Assembly: GCA_030832825.1 (NCBI GenBank)
Contig: JAURIJ010000006.1
Location: forward strand, 1 to 64,000
DNA: 64,000 nt
Direction: 5' to 3'
Source of the DNA: Gammaproteobacteria bacterium
GTDB lineage: Bacteria > Pseudomonadota > Gammaproteobacteria > Pseudomonadales > Pseudohongiellaceae
Every line of letters starts with the position of its first letter. Positions within the stretch are counted from its first letter, which is position 1. The notes below the pieces were generated by a model. The model was not told the DNA's origin. It made no database searches and worked only from the letters and a program-made list of their open reading frames with translations. Made by a program: the position numbers and the translations under genes. This document shows positions 49,213 to 61,570 of this stretch, piece after piece.

Positions 49213-49959
49213 ATGACTAATGACGCCAAGAAGATTGCATTCGTGACAGGTGCCAGTCGCGGCATAGGCAAAGCCATCGCACTGGAGTTGGGCCGCCAGG
49301 GCTGCGTTGTTCTGGGAACAGCAACTTCAGAAAAGGGCGCAGAAGACATCACGGCCTACTTGCAGAGCAGCGGAATTCCGGGTCGAGGATATGCCTTGAA
49401 TGTCGCAGTTGCCGAGTCAGTAGCATCAGTGATGGGCCTTGTAGAGGCGGAGTTCGGATTGCCACTGATTCTCGTCAACAACGCCGGCATCACGCGAGAC
49501 AATCTACTGATGCGCATGAAGCCAGACGAGTGGGATGACGTCATCAGCACCAATCTCAGCTCTCTGTACCGAGTATGCAAGCTGACGTTGAAGGGAATGA
49601 CAAAGGCACGGTGGGGTCGAATCATCAACATCAGTTCTGTGGTGGCCTCCAGCGGAAACGGCGGACAGACGAATTACGCTGCCTCCAAGGCGGCCGTTGA
49701 AGGTTTTTCCCGATCACTGGCACGGGAAATTGGCTCGCGCGGAATCACAGTCAACTGTGTTGCTCCCGGCTTCATCGACACCGACATGACCCGCGCGTTG
49801 CAGGAAAAGCAGATCGAAACGCTCATGTCGCAGATACCACTTGCTCGCTTCGGCAAACCCGAAGAAATTGCGGCTGCTGTTGGCTTCCTCGCGTCGGATT
49901 CAGGGGCCTATATCACAGGCGAGACGCTGCATATCAATGGTGGCATGTACATGCCTTGA
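49213..49959 (+). CDS. fabG: 3-oxoacyl-ACP reductase
   Basis: NADPH-dependent reductase of fatty-acid elongation. The 248 residues form an SDR fold: TGASRGIGKAIALEL for the cofactor, NNAGITRDNLLMRM, and the catalytic triad Ser142 (INISSVV), Tyr155 and Lys159 (NYAASKAA). It is followed by 197 bp holding the acpP promoter. Confidence 0.97.
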   Translation: MTNDAKKIAFVTGASRGIGKAIALELGRQGCVVLGTATSEKGAEDITAYLQSSGIPGRGYALNVAVAESVASVMGLVEAEFGLPLILVNNAGITRDNLLMRMKPDEWDDVISTNLSSLYRVCKLTLKGMTKARWGRIINISSVVASSGNGGQTNYAASKAAVEGFSRSLAREIGSRGITVNCVAPGFIDTDMTRALQEKQIETLMSQIPLARFGKPEEIAAAVGFLASDSGAYITGETLHINGGMYMP

Positions 49960-50082
49960 AGCCTTAATATAATTTTTCAACTTACTGTATTAAAAGGATT
50001 TTAATTTCGAATCTCGAATTATTTCAGAGTTTCAGATTACAACCCGCGGAAAATAGATGTAAACTCGCGCTTTGAATTGTCC

Positions 50083-50111
50083 AGGTTGATCCAAAAGCAA
50101 CCAGCTATAAT
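50083..50111 (+). promoter_or_regulatory. acpP promoter
   Basis: Perfect -10 TATAAT (50106-50111) with a weak -35 (AGGTTG, 50083-50088). Another TAAACT with CGCGC (50060-50069) lies just upstream and could be a second start. acpP usually has its own promoter because the protein is very abundant. Confidence 0.55.
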
Positions 50112-50156
50112 CGAAGAGCAGTATCAAAAATCAGTTTTTAGGAGCTAATAATAGTT

Positions 50157-50390
50157 ATGAGTAGCATTGAAGAACGCGTTAAGAAAATCGTCTGCGAACA
50201 ACTTGGCGTGAAGGAAGAAGACGTAAAGGCTTCTTCTTCTTTTGTAGAAGACTTAGGCGCTGATTCTTTGGATACTGTTGAATTGGTCATGGCCCTGGAA
50301 GAAGAATTCGAGACTGAAATTCCAGATGAAGAAGCCGAGAAGATCACCACGGTCCAACTGGCTTGCGATTACATCAACAAGCACCTGTAA
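50157..50390 (+). CDS. acpP: Acyl carrier protein
   Basis: Carries growing acyl chains as thioesters on 4'-phosphopantetheine. The 77-residue acidic protein has the modified Ser37 in [19 protein letters not shown] and the normal ending DYINKHL. A TAGGAGC ribosome site lies 10-16 bases upstream. It is flanked by its own promoter and a strong terminator. Confidence 0.98.
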   Translation: MSSIEERVKKIVCEQLGVKEEDVKASSSFVEDLGADSLDTVELVMALEEEFETEIPDEEAEKITTVQLACDYINKHL

Positions 50391-50410
50391 GCGAACTCAG
50401 GCTACATAAC

Positions 50411-50450
50411 AAAGCTACTCCGGATCATCACCGGAGTAGCTTTTATTTTG
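50411..50450 (+). terminator. Terminator after acpP
   Basis: AAAGCTACTCCGG (50411-50423) pairs with CCGGAGTAGCTTT (50431-50443) around a 7 nt loop and is followed by TTATTTTG. Confidence 0.93.
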
Positions 50451-50508
50451 TCTGAAGTATTCAATTCCTACTGACGATCCTTATTCATCTGTTCTGGAGA
50501 GTGGCGCA

Positions 50509-51750
50509 GTGTACGGCAGAAGAGTGGTTATCACTGGTTTGGGGCTTGTTACACCACTGGGCAATGACGTCGAAAGCTCCTGGTCGGCCATTCGTGAAGG
50601 TCGCAGTGGCATCAACATGCTGACGCATTTCGATACCACGGACTTCACCACGCGCTTCGGCGGCTCCATCAAGAATTTTGATTGCACACAGTATCTGAAT
50701 GCCAAGGAAGCACGCCGCATGGATATCTTCATCCAGTACGGCCTGGTGGCAGGCATCCAGGCCGTTGAAGATTCCGGGTTGCTCGACTCAGCACTCGATC
50801 TCGAGCGTTGCGGTGTAGCCATCGGGTCCGGCATAGGCGGCATCAGCTCGATCGAGGAGAGTTCCGAGTTAGTGAGGAATTCCGGTCCTCGCAAGATCTC
50901 TCCATTTTTTGTACCGGGCTCGATCATCAACATGCTGGGTGGAACCTTGTCCATTCGCTATGGATTTCAGGGGCCGAACATTGCCATCACCACCGCTTGC
51001 ACCACTGGCACGCACAATATTGGCGTCGCGGCAGACATGATTCGACATGGTCAGGCCGATGTCATGCTGGCAGGAGGGGCGGAAATGGCAACCTCACCCG
51101 TCGGACTGGCTGGCTTCTGCGCAGCCAGAGCGCTGTCCACACGCAACGACGATCCTCAACGGGCGAGTCGCCCCTGGGACAAGGATCGCGATGGTTTTGT
51201 GCTCAGTGACGGCGCAGGCATTCTGGTGCTCGAAGAGTTCGAGCATGCCCGCAAGAGAGGCGCTCACATCTACGCCGAACTGTCAGGGTTCGGCATGAGC
51301 GGCGACGCTTTCCACATGACGTCACCGTCCGAAGGCGGCAAGGGCGCCGCGCATTGCATGCGTAATGCACTCGCCAATGCTCGCGTGAACATACAGGATG
51401 TCGACTACATCAACGCGCATGGGACATCCACCCTCGCGGGAGACGTTGCGGAGACGCAAGCGATCAAGCGTGTTTTCAAGGACCATGCCTCGAAGCTGGC
51501 CATAAGCTCATCGAAATCCATGCTCGGGCATCTGCTCGGAGCATCGGGCGCCGTGGAGGCCATCATCTGTGTGCTGTCACTGCGTGATCAAATCATCACT
51601 CCGACCATCAATCTCGATACTCCCGATGCGGAATGTGATCTTGAGTATGTTCCGCATGTCAGCAGGGACGCGCAGTTGAATGTGGTACTCAGCAATTCCT
51701 TCGGCTTCGGAGGAACCAATGGCAGTCTGGTATTCTCCAGATTGAGCTGA
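50509..51750 (+). CDS. fabF: 3-oxoacyl-ACP synthase II
   Basis: Condensing enzyme of elongation, important for cis-vaccenate synthesis. The 413 residues contain the nucleophile Cys164 ([13 protein letters not shown]), His in [11 protein letters not shown] and [15 protein letters not shown]. The start is GTG at 50509 ([10 protein letters not shown]) with a GGAGA site upstream. The acpP terminator lies before it, so it must have its own or readthrough transcription. Confidence 0.96.
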   Translation: MYGRRVVITGLGLVTPLGNDVESSWSAIREGRSGINMLTHFDTTDFTTRFGGSIKNFDCTQYLNAKEARRMDIFIQYGLVAGIQAVEDSGLLDSALDLERCGVAIGSGIGGISSIEESSELVRNSGPRKISPFFVPGSIINMLGGTLSIRYGFQGPNIAITTACTTGTHNIGVAADMIRHGQADVMLAGGAEMATSPVGLAGFCAARALSTRNDDPQRASRPWDKDRDGFVLSDGAGILVLEEFEHARKRGAHIYAELSGFGMSGDAFHMTSPSEGGKGAAHCMRNALANARVNIQDVDYINAHGTSTLAGDVAETQAIKRVFKDHASKLAISSSKSMLGHLLGASGAVEAIICVLSLRDQIITPTINLDTPDAECDLEYVPHVSRDAQLNVVLSNSFGFGGTNGSLVFSRLS

Positions 51751-51799
51751 GACTGGACGGGCCTTCGATGTCCCGCCGCACATGCACTCTGGTGACGAC

Positions 51800-52615
51800 A
51801 TGCTGGTGAACGGGCAAGCACAAGACACTCTGGAACTTTCCGATCGCGCCCTGCATTACGGTGACGGCGCCTTCGAAACCATGCGGGTGCAGAATGGACG
51901 AGCTGCACACTGGCAGCGTCACTTGTCGCGCTTGAGCAAGACCTGCCATTTCCTGAAAATCCCCCTTGATATCAAATCACTGGAATACGAAGTTAAAGTC
52001 ATCTTGAGAGATGCGAAAGACCCCTGCGTACTCAAGATCATTGTCTCGCGTGGCTCTGGCGGACGCGGCTACCGTCCGCCGGAAATCTCTCAAGCGCGAC
52101 GAATCCTGTCACTGCACCCGCTGCCCGCCGACTACGCCGGACTACAGCAGGCTGGAATCCGACTCATGCGCTGCCAGCACCCCGTGTCCGAGAATCCGGC
52201 GCTTGCCGGGATCAAGCACCTGAACCGCCTGGATCAGGTGCTGGCGAGCATGGAACTTGCCGCCGACTGTCATGAAGGCCTGATGCTGACCGCGGAGGGC
52301 AAAGTGGTTGAGGGCACTCGCAGCAACGTCTTTCTGGTCCATCAAGATCGACTGCTGACCCCGATACTTTCGGCATCCGGTGTGGCAGGGATCATGCGGG
52401 AAGTCATTCTCGAGCACTGCGCGGCGAATGGCATCGACGTCGAGATTGGTCACGTCGATATCGCGCACGTGCAGAATGCGGACGAGATATTCGTCTGCAA
52501 CAGTGTCATGGGGATCTGGCCGGTCGTTGAATGGCGCGATGGCAACGAATGTCGAACTCTGCTCCCTGGGCCACTGACGCAACGAGTGCAGGCTCTCACC
52601 AAGGATGCAGACTGA
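51800..52615 (+). CDS. pabC: Aminodeoxychorismate lyase
   Basis: PLP enzyme converting 4-amino-4-deoxychorismate to p-aminobenzoate for folate. The 271 residues belong to fold-type IV: SDRALHYGDGAFETMRV near the start, the PLP-binding Lys139 in GIKHLNRLDQ, and the EGTRSNVFLV loop. I choose the ATG at 51800 (MLVNGQAQDTL), which fits the E. coli start and has GGTGA upstream; an ATG at 51782 is an alternative. It is 2 bp from mltG. Confidence 0.92.
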   Translation: MLVNGQAQDTLELSDRALHYGDGAFETMRVQNGRAAHWQRHLSRLSKTCHFLKIPLDIKSLEYEVKVILRDAKDPCVLKIIVSRGSGGRGYRPPEISQARRILSLHPLPADYAGLQQAGIRLMRCQHPVSENPALAGIKHLNRLDQVLASMELAADCHEGLMLTAEGKVVEGTRSNVFLVHQDRLLTPILSASGVAGIMREVILEHCAANGIDVEIGHVDIAHVQNADEIFVCNSVMGIWPVVEWRDGNECRTLLPGPLTQRVQALTKDAD

Positions 52616-52617
52616 AC

Positions 52618-55306
<2,689 letters not shown>

Positions 55307-55309
55307 CCC

Positions 55310-55678
55310 ATGCTGTCAGTCATGCCAGAAAACGAGTCCAGACCTGCACGCCACGGCATCCTGTCCTTGTCCATCAAGGATCGCAGCGTGCTGCACGCGG
55401 CCTTCATGCCATTCTTGAAAAATGGCGGTCTGTTCATTCCGACCACTCGGTCTTACGAACTGGGCAATGAAGTCTTCATGCTGCTCAAGCTGATGGAGGA
55501 ATCCGAACGGATTCCGGTGGCCGGCACAGTCGTCTGGATAACGCCACCGCTGGCACAGAGCAATCGCGCGGCAGGTATCGGCATTCATTTCAAGGATGCC
55601 GACGGCCAGGTGCGCAAGAAGATCGAAAACCTGCTTGCCGGACAGGTCAATCCGGACAAAGCCACCCATACCTTGTGA
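55310..55678 (+). CDS. pilZ: Type IV pilus assembly protein PilZ
   Basis: 122-residue PilZ-domain protein needed for type IV pilus biogenesis in pseudomonads. It reads PARHGILSLSIKDRSVLHAAFMPFLKNGGLFIPT and GTVVWITPP, but lacks the RxxxR and DxSxxG residues that bind c-di-GMP, which is normal for PilZ proper. A second ATG four codons in is possible. No other pilus genes are in view. TatD, which often follows, is absent here. Confidence 0.9.
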   Translation: MLSVMPENESRPARHGILSLSIKDRSVLHAAFMPFLKNGGLFIPTTRSYELGNEVFMLLKLMEESERIPVAGTVVWITPPLAQSNRAAGIGIHFKDADGQVRKKIENLLAGQVNPDKATHTL

Positions 55679-55688
55679 GGAGAGAGAT

Positions 55689-56204
55689 GTGAAGACATGG
55701 CGACACTGGATTTTGAGCCTGAGTGCAGGACTGCTTTTAAGCGCCTGTCAGCCGGAGCAGGCGGACACGGTGGCAGACGCGCAGACTCTGACTGCCAGCG
55801 CGGACATGCCGGTTCTGCACGTGCTGAAGAGCCCCACCTGCCTGTGCTGCAACGGCTGGGTGGATCACATCAGCGAGCGCGGTTTTGTGGCGCAGATCAG
55901 CCATCCGCAGGATCTCAATGCCGACAAGCTGAGGCTCGGCATTCCCCCGCAGTTGCAGTCCTGCCATACCGCTGTTTCCGAAGAGGGCTATGTGTTCGAG
56001 GGGCATATCCCCGCCGGCCTCATCCAGCGCTTCCTGGCAGAGTCCCCCAACGATGCCGTCGGTCTGACGGTGCCTGGCATGCCCGTCGGCAGCCCGGGCA
56101 TGGAGATCAACGAGCAATTCCAGCCCTACGACGTGCTGGTCATGAAGAGTGATGGCAGCACCGAAGTCTACGCGCACGTGGCCACCCAGGCAGAGCAGTA
56201 CTGA
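55689..56204 (+). CDS. DUF411 family lipoprotein, probable metal-binding
   Basis: 171 residues from a GTG at 55689, close behind an AGGAGAG site. An N-terminal lipobox LLLSAC (Cys about 20) marks a lipoprotein. The DUF411 domain shows LKSPTCLCCNGWVDHISERGF with a CxCC motif (the family usually has CGCC), then CHTAVSEEGYVFEGHIPA and a late GMPVGSPGMEI. DUF411 proteins are often encoded near copper-resistance genes and may bind copper; a copper ATPase is encoded 2.2 kb downstream. Function is inferred. Confidence 0.85.
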   Translation: MKTWRHWILSLSAGLLLSACQPEQADTVADAQTLTASADMPVLHVLKSPTCLCCNGWVDHISERGFVAQISHPQDLNADKLRLGIPPQLQSCHTAVSEEGYVFEGHIPAGLIQRFLAESPNDAVGLTVPGMPVGSPGMEINEQFQPYDVLVMKSDGSTEVYAHVATQAEQY

Positions 56205-56324
56205 GGAGTTTCAGCGCAATGGGGCGGTCCTGCCGCGCACCTGACCTGGCAGATATCCAGCGTCGCATGGATTCTTGGCCCCACCACACCGGCATCCACG
56301 TGGTTCAAGTCGCAGTGTTCCACC

Positions 56325-56975
56325 TCAGGCACGCTCGCTGCGGTGAAAAATTCGACGAAAAGTCAGATTGATGCGCGGCAACGTCACATCTTTCTCCTTG
56401 GGCACCTGATGCACCCAGAACTCCTGTGTCGTGCCGCGCATCACCAGCAGGCTGCCATGGTCGAGGGTCAGACGCAGAGTGGGCTGGGAGCGCTTGTGGC
56501 GGTGTCGCAGCTCAAAGCGACGACTCGCGCCGAAGCTCACTGACGCAATCACCGGCTGGGATCCCAGTTCCGGCTCGTCATCGGCGTGCCAGCTCACACT
56601 GTCCTGGCCATCGCGATAGTGGTTGGCCAGCACGGAATTGAAGTGCGCGTCGCAGAGCGCCTCCACTCGTGCCTTGATCTCGAGAAGCGTGGCTGTCCAG
56701 GGCAGGGGGGCAAGAGCGATCCCGGAGTAGCGGTAATGCGCGCCAGGGTCGCCAAACCAGTTCTGCAGGCGCGGCACCGCGATGGTCTTGCCGGCGATGC
56801 GGATGCTGTCCTGCCGCCAAGGCAGCGCCTGCAGACAATGGTCAAGATGGCCTTGGGCCTCCAGTGCTGAAAATGCCCGCGGAATGGAGAGCAACTCCCC
56901 ATCCGGCAGGGTGAGCCGTTCTGCCGTGGCAGGGTCGGTATCGAGGGCAAGCTGGAAATTGGCAGGCAGAGTCAT
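56325..56975 (-). CDS. alkB: AlkB-like 2-oxoglutarate/Fe(II) dioxygenase
   Basis: Repairs alkylated bases by oxidative demethylation in the AlkB family. The 216 residues carry the Fe ligands His and Asp in WHADDEPELG and His in VHQVPK, and the 2-oxoglutarate-binding Arg in LPRINLTFRRI. The sequence resembles the ALKBH2/3-like bacterial group more than E. coli AlkB. It lies alone on the reverse strand between the DUF411 lipoprotein and gor. Confidence 0.88.
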   Translation of the reverse strand: MTLPANFQLALDTDPATAERLTLPDGELLSIPRAFSALEAQGHLDHCLQALPWRQDSIRIAGKTIAVPRLQNWFGDPGAHYRYSGIALAPLPWTATLLEIKARVEALCDAHFNSVLANHYRDGQDSVSWHADDEPELGSQPVIASVSFGASRRFELRHRHKRSQPTLRLTLDHGSLLVMRGTTQEFWVHQVPKEKDVTLPRINLTFRRIFHRSERA

Positions 56976-57081
56976 GCAGGGCTGCGTCTGTCACGGTAGG
57001 GACTTATCTGGGATCATAGCCCCATGTCTGTGCCGACTCAAACACACCGGATCGGCAGCACCTCAAGGAGTAAAGCGACAC

Positions 57082-58431
57082 GTGACAGCATTCGATCTGG
57101 ATTTCTTTGTCATCGGCGGTGGCTCCGGTGGCGTGCGCGCCGCGCGGACAGCCGCAGCACTGGGCGCCCGCACGGCACTGGCCGAGGAACGCTACCTGGG
57201 AGGCACTTGCGTCAATGTGGGGTGCGTGCCCAAGAAGCTCTTCAGCTATGCCGCGCATTACGCAAGGGATTTCCAGGATGCCAGGGGCTATGGCTGGCAA
57301 ACAGATGCCAACCCCGGGTTTGACTGGCCCACGCTCATGCAGCGCAAGAATGCGGAGATTGGCCGCCTGAACGGGATCTACGGCAATCTGCTGCGCAATG
57401 CCGGCGTACGCGTCATCGAGGCTCGTGCCCGCGTGGTGGACGCGCACACGGTGGAAGTGGGCGGCGAGGTTCTGCGCTGTCGGGAGATTCTGATTGCCAC
57501 GGGCGGCTGGCCTTCCGCGCCGGATGTTCCCGGAAGCAATCTGGCCCTGAACTCGAACGACGTCTTCGCCCTGCCACGCCTGCCAGCGTCCATCGTGATC
57601 GTGGGAGGCGGGTATATCGCCGTGGAATTCGCGGGCATCTTTGCGGGGCTGGGGGTAAAGACCACCCTGGTGCATCGCGGCGCCACGCTGCTGCGAGGAT
57701 TCGATTCCGAAGTCGTGGTCCATTTCCAGAATGAACTGCGGCAATACGCCGAGCTGCGGCTGGAAAGTCAGGTGAAGGCATTGCGCAGAGCAGGGGAGCA
57801 CACACTCGTCACACTGCCGGATGGTGCCGAAATCGCGGCCGAACAGGTTCTGTTCGCTACCGGCCGAATGCCCAATACGGCAGGTCTCGGTCTGGAAGAA
57901 GCCGGCGTGCAGCTTGCCGCCAATGGAGCGGTCCTGGTCGACAAGCGATTCACCACCAGCGTGCCAAGCATCCATGCCGTGGGCGATGTGATCGACCGTG
58001 TCGCGCTCACGCCCGTGGCGCTCGCCGAAGGCCAGATCCTGGCCCACCGACTGTTCGGCACACCCGCACGCGAGATGAGCTATGACAATGTTCCGACTGC
58101 TGTCTTCTGCCATCCTGAGATCGCCACCGTCGGACTCAGCGAAGAGCAGGCAAGGGCAGGGGGCAGGGCCATCAAGGTGTTCCGCAGTCGCTTCACCCCC
58201 CTGCGCCATACCCTGAGCGGTCGTGCCGAGAAGGCTTTCCTGAAGCTTGTTGTCGACGCGGAGTCAGACAAGGTTCTGGGGGCACACATGCTGGGCGAAG
58301 GTGCCGCCGAGATCATCCAGGGGCTGGCCATCGCCTTGACCATGGGCGCCACCAAGGCCGATTTCGACAGAACCCTGGGCATCCATCCCAGCACCGCGGA
58401 AGAGTTCGTCACTCTGAGAACCCCATCCTGA
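57082..58431 (+). CDS. gor: Glutathione reductase
   Basis: FAD enzyme that reduces oxidised glutathione with NADPH. The 449 residues show [12 protein letters not shown], the redox disulfide [20 protein letters not shown]-binding [14 protein letters not shown] and the C-terminal catalytic His in [14 protein letters not shown]. Length equals E. coli Gor (450). The start is GTG at 57082 with AAGGAG upstream. It is 16 bp from the copper ATPase, so they are likely co-transcribed. Confidence 0.94.
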   Translation: MTAFDLDFFVIGGGSGGVRAARTAAALGARTALAEERYLGGTCVNVGCVPKKLFSYAAHYARDFQDARGYGWQTDANPGFDWPTLMQRKNAEIGRLNGIYGNLLRNAGVRVIEARARVVDAHTVEVGGEVLRCREILIATGGWPSAPDVPGSNLALNSNDVFALPRLPASIVIVGGGYIAVEFAGIFAGLGVKTTLVHRGATLLRGFDSEVVVHFQNELRQYAELRLESQVKALRRAGEHTLVTLPDGAEIAAEQVLFATGRMPNTAGLGLEEAGVQLAANGAVLVDKRFTTSVPSIHAVGDVIDRVALTPVALAEGQILAHRLFGTPAREMSYDNVPTAVFCHPEIATVGLSEEQARAGGRAIKVFRSRFTPLRHTLSGRAEKAFLKLVVDAESDKVLGAHMLGEGAAEIIQGLAIALTMGATKADFDRTLGIHPSTAEEFVTLRTPS

Positions 58432-58447
58432 ACACGAGGACCTCACG

Positions 58448-60670
58448 GTGAGCAGCGACAGTCCTTCAAGACACTTTCAACTGAAAATTGAGGGCATGAC
58501 CTGCGCCTCCTGTGTCGGCCGCGTGGAGAAAGCCCTGCGCGGCATGGAAGGCGTCGCATCGGCCAACGTCAACCTGGCGACAGAAACCGCCAACGTCGAC
58601 GTGGCCACGAGCACGATTGCCGCCACGGATTTGATTCGCGTCATCGAGAAGGCGGGCTACGGTGCGACACTTCCCGACATCCATGCCTCGGTGGATGACA
58701 GCCAGCGTGCCTTGCAGCGCCAACGCCAGGAAGCGCTGGCAGTCTTGATCGCGGCCCTGCTGTCGACGCCGCTCGTGGTGCCGATGCTGGCGGATCTGGC
58801 CGGCTACCACTGGATGCTGCCTGGCTGGCTGCAATGGGCACTGGCGACACCGGTGCAGTTCTGGCTCGGAGCCCGCTTTTACAGCGCTGGGTGGAAAGCC
58901 GTCAGGGCCGGCGCAGGCAACATGGACCTGCTGGTGGCACTCGGCACCAGTGCCGGCTATGGCTTGAGTGTGTACGAAGTCCTGCGCACAGCAGGCACCG
59001 ACATGGGGCATTTCTATTTCGAGGCTTCGGCTGTGGTGATCACCCTGGTGCTCACGGGCAAATGGCTGGAAGGTCGCGCGAAACGCGAAACAACAGCGGC
59101 CATCCGCGCACTACAGTCCTTGCGACCACAACACGCCCAGGTGCGCACCGGCAGCGCGCAAATGCTGCGTCCGATTGACGCGATCCGACCGGGTGACCAA
59201 GTCATCGTCAAACCAGGCGAGCAGATTCCTGTCGATGGCCGCGTGCTGGAAGGCAGCAGCGAAGTCAACGAAGCTATGCTGACCGGGGAAAGCCTGCCAG
59301 TGCCAAAGCACACCGGCGACAGGGTCACGGGCGGCGCGCTCAATGGCTCCGGACTCCTGGTCGTGGAAACCCTCGCGGTTGGCAGCGAGACCACGCTGTC
59401 GCGCATCATTCGGCTGGTGGAAGACGCTCAGGCGGCCAAGGCCCCCATCCAGCAACTGGTAGACAAGGTCAGCGCCGTCTTCGTGCCGAGCGTGCTGGTG
59501 CTGGCCTTGCTGACGCTCGGCTTCTGGTGGTGGTATGCCGGGGATGTCCAGCAAGCCATCCTCAACGCCGTGTCGGTGCTCGTCATCGCTTGTCCCTGCG
59601 CGCTGGGCCTTGCCACCCCGACGGCGATCATGGCCGGCACTGGCGTGGCTGCCAGCCATGGCATTCTCATCAAGGATGCCGAAGCGCTCGAATTGCTCCA
59701 CAAGACCACCACGCTGGTGTTCGACAAGACGGGCACGCTCACGGAAGGCAAACCTGCACTGATCGCTGTCATTCCCGTGGGTATCGACGAGCACGAACTG
59801 CTGCGCCTGGCAGCGGCGCTGCAGCGTGGCAGCGAACATCCCCTGGCACGCGCCATGCTCTCCGTGGCAGAGGACAAGGCGCTCACGCTGCCCGAGGTCA
59901 GCAATCTGCAGGCGATTCCGGGGCGCGGCCTTGTGGCCGAAGTCGATGGCCGGACACTGCAGCTGGGCAGCAGCCGACTGCTGCAGGAACTCGGGCTGGA
60001 GCCTGGTTTGCTGCGCAGCGACGCGGAACGCCTTGAAAGCCAGGGCAACAGCATTTCCTGGCTGGCAGAGACCGGTGCCCAACCGCGCATTCTTGGTCTG
60101 TTCGCGTTTGGCGATCAGGTGCGCAGCGGCGCACGACAGGCCATGGACAGGCTGCATCTGCAAGGCATCGAGACTGTCATGCTCACGGGCGACAATGAAG
60201 GCAGTGCCAGACATGTCGCCGCCCAGCTTGGCATGGACAAGGTCTTCGCCAATGTGCTGCCGGGCGACAAGGCCAGCGTGATCAGGCAGCTCAAGTCGCC
60301 CACGTCGACCGTGGCCATGATCGGCGACGGCATCAATGATGCGCCGGCGCTGGCCAGCGCAGACATCGGCATCGCCATGGCCACAGGTTCCGATGTCGCC
60401 ATGCACACAGCCGGCATCACGCTGATGCGCGGCGATCCGCTGTTGATCGGCAGCGCCATCGGCATTTCGCGCAGGACTTACACCAAGATTCGTCAGAACC
60501 TGTTCTGGGCGTTCTTCTACAATCTGATCGGCATTCCGCTGGCAGCGTCCGGATTGCTGAATCCAGTGTTCGCCGGTGCGGCGATGGCCTTCAGCAGCGT
60601 CAGTGTGGTGAGCAATGCCTTGTTGCTGCGGCGCTGGAAGCCAGAGCGGCTTGATGAAGAGAAAGATTAA
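58448..60670 (+). CDS. copA: Copper-translocating P-type ATPase
   Basis: Inner-membrane pump exporting Cu(I). The 740 residues have one N-terminal heavy-metal domain ([15 protein letters not shown]), the membrane CPC motif ([10 protein letters not shown]), the phosphorylated Asp in [10 protein letters not shown], the P1B His-Pro in SEHPLARAM, and [10 protein letters not shown]. The tail motifs in the last membrane segments include [11 protein letters not shown] and [14 protein letters not shown], typical of Cu(I) pumps. The start is GTG. Its position after gor and near a DUF411 gene fits a copper/redox stress role. Confidence 0.95.
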   Translation: MSSDSPSRHFQLKIEGMTCASCVGRVEKALRGMEGVASANVNLATETANVDVATSTIAATDLIRVIEKAGYGATLPDIHASVDDSQRALQRQRQEALAVLIAALLSTPLVVPMLADLAGYHWMLPGWLQWALATPVQFWLGARFYSAGWKAVRAGAGNMDLLVALGTSAGYGLSVYEVLRTAGTDMGHFYFEASAVVITLVLTGKWLEGRAKRETTAAIRALQSLRPQHAQVRTGSAQMLRPIDAIRPGDQVIVKPGEQIPVDGRVLEGSSEVNEAMLTGESLPVPKHTGDRVTGGALNGSGLLVVETLAVGSETTLSRIIRLVEDAQAAKAPIQQLVDKVSAVFVPSVLVLALLTLGFWWWYAGDVQQAILNAVSVLVIACPCALGLATPTAIMAGTGVAASHGILIKDAEALELLHKTTTLVFDKTGTLTEGKPALIAVIPVGIDEHELLRLAAALQRGSEHPLARAMLSVAEDKALTLPEVSNLQAIPGRGLVAEVDGRTLQLGSSRLLQELGLEPGLLRSDAERLESQGNSISWLAETGAQPRILGLFAFGDQVRSGARQAMDRLHLQGIETVMLTGDNEGSARHVAAQLGMDKVFANVLPGDKASVIRQLKSPTSTVAMIGDGINDAPALASADIGIAMATGSDVAMHTAGITLMRGDPLLIGSAIGISRRTYTKIRQNLFWAFFYNLIGIPLAASGLLNPVFAGAAMAFSSVSVVSNALLLRRWKPERLDEEKD

Positions 60671-60731
60671 ATAGAGACTTCAGTGAATTGTTTTTAAAGG
60701 AATAGGATTGCGCGCGTTCTTTTTCGAGCAC

Positions 60732-60773
60732 CTCCACTATTTCCGGTAATAAAGATTACCGGAAATAGTGGAG
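60732..60773. terminator. Perfect 19-bp hairpin between copA and the phosphatase-like gene
   Basis: Arms of 19 bp (60732-60750 and 60755-60773) match perfectly with a 4 nt loop AAAG. The left arm begins CTCCACTATTTCCGG. It lies between convergent genes, but no T-tract follows. It could stop or stabilise both transcripts, or be a mobile palindromic repeat. Confidence 0.55.
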
Positions 60774-60813
60774 CGGCAAGCCTGGAGGCTACACGATGGC
60801 AGCCACCCTGCTT

Positions 60814-61431
60814 TCAGTTGGTTCTGGGCGGCGGCGGTGTCCAGTCACAACCCGGGCATTCAGCCGATTTGCCATGTTCGGCCAGCACGGCAAAGATGAA
60901 GTCACGCCACACGGCATTGGGCTGCCAGACCGTGTTCATGTCTGCCTTGGCTTGCTCGACAGGCACATCCTCGTAGATCACGCGATAAAGGAAGCTGAAC
61001 GCCGTGGCGCGCGCATTGACCTGGCAATGCAGCAGCGTCTTCATGTCCGGCTCGCGTTGCATGGCATCGGCGAAAGCATTGAAGTCACGGGCTGTCGGAT
61101 TGTTGAAATCCACTGGGATATGCAGGTAGTCCAGTCCCAGTTCCTTGATCAGCTGGTCCTCTTCCGGAATCGCCGGGCCGACTGTGCTGAACGCGATGTA
61201 GATCACCCGCTCGTAGCCCGCGTCCTTGATCAGCGGCAGCTGTTCGCGAGTGGGTTGACCGGAGCTGGAGAACATCGGGCTGTAAGACTTGTAATTGAGG
61301 ATATCCCGCACACTGGGGGAATCCTGCGCCTGCACGCCGGCCGAGACGGCACTCAATGCCACACATGCACTGAACAGACTCGCTGATAGCGCCTTCCAAC
61401 CTGCGTTTCGAGGTTTGCTTGAATTTCGCAT
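60814..61431 (-). CDS. Exported tyrosine phosphatase-like protein
   Basis: 205 residues with a signal peptide (ending SAGVQAQD). The catalytic-type loop is LLHCQVNARATAF: Cys136 and Arg141 with four residues between them, instead of the five of classical CX5R phosphatases. I recall this CX4R form in a group of proteins annotated as protein tyrosine phosphatase family or beta-lactamase hydrolase-like. A C-terminal CPGCDWTPPPP motif may bind metal. I choose the ATG at 61431 because AAGGAG lies five bases upstream. The substrate is unknown. Confidence 0.8.
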   Translation of the reverse strand: MRNSSKPRNAGWKALSASLFSACVALSAVSAGVQAQDSPSVRDILNYKSYSPMFSSSGQPTREQLPLIKDAGYERVIYIAFSTVGPAIPEEDQLIKELGLDYLHIPVDFNNPTARDFNAFADAMQREPDMKTLLHCQVNARATAFSFLYRVIYEDVPVEQAKADMNTVWQPNAVWRDFIFAVLAEHGKSAECPGCDWTPPPPRTN

Positions 61432-61570
61432 GACCACTCCTTATTGATGAAAATCCGACACTGCCGTTCGACACGACGACTCCGGCGGCAGAATAGCTCA
61501 GAACACTCCGCAGCAACCAGAGCAAAGGAGCTTTGCTTTTGCCTGCGCCGCCCCCATAAGATGTCGCACG

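Noticed and set aside
59111..60406. Reverse 431-codon frame opposite copA
   Set aside because: Shadow frame created by codon bias; copA has every P-type ATPase motif.
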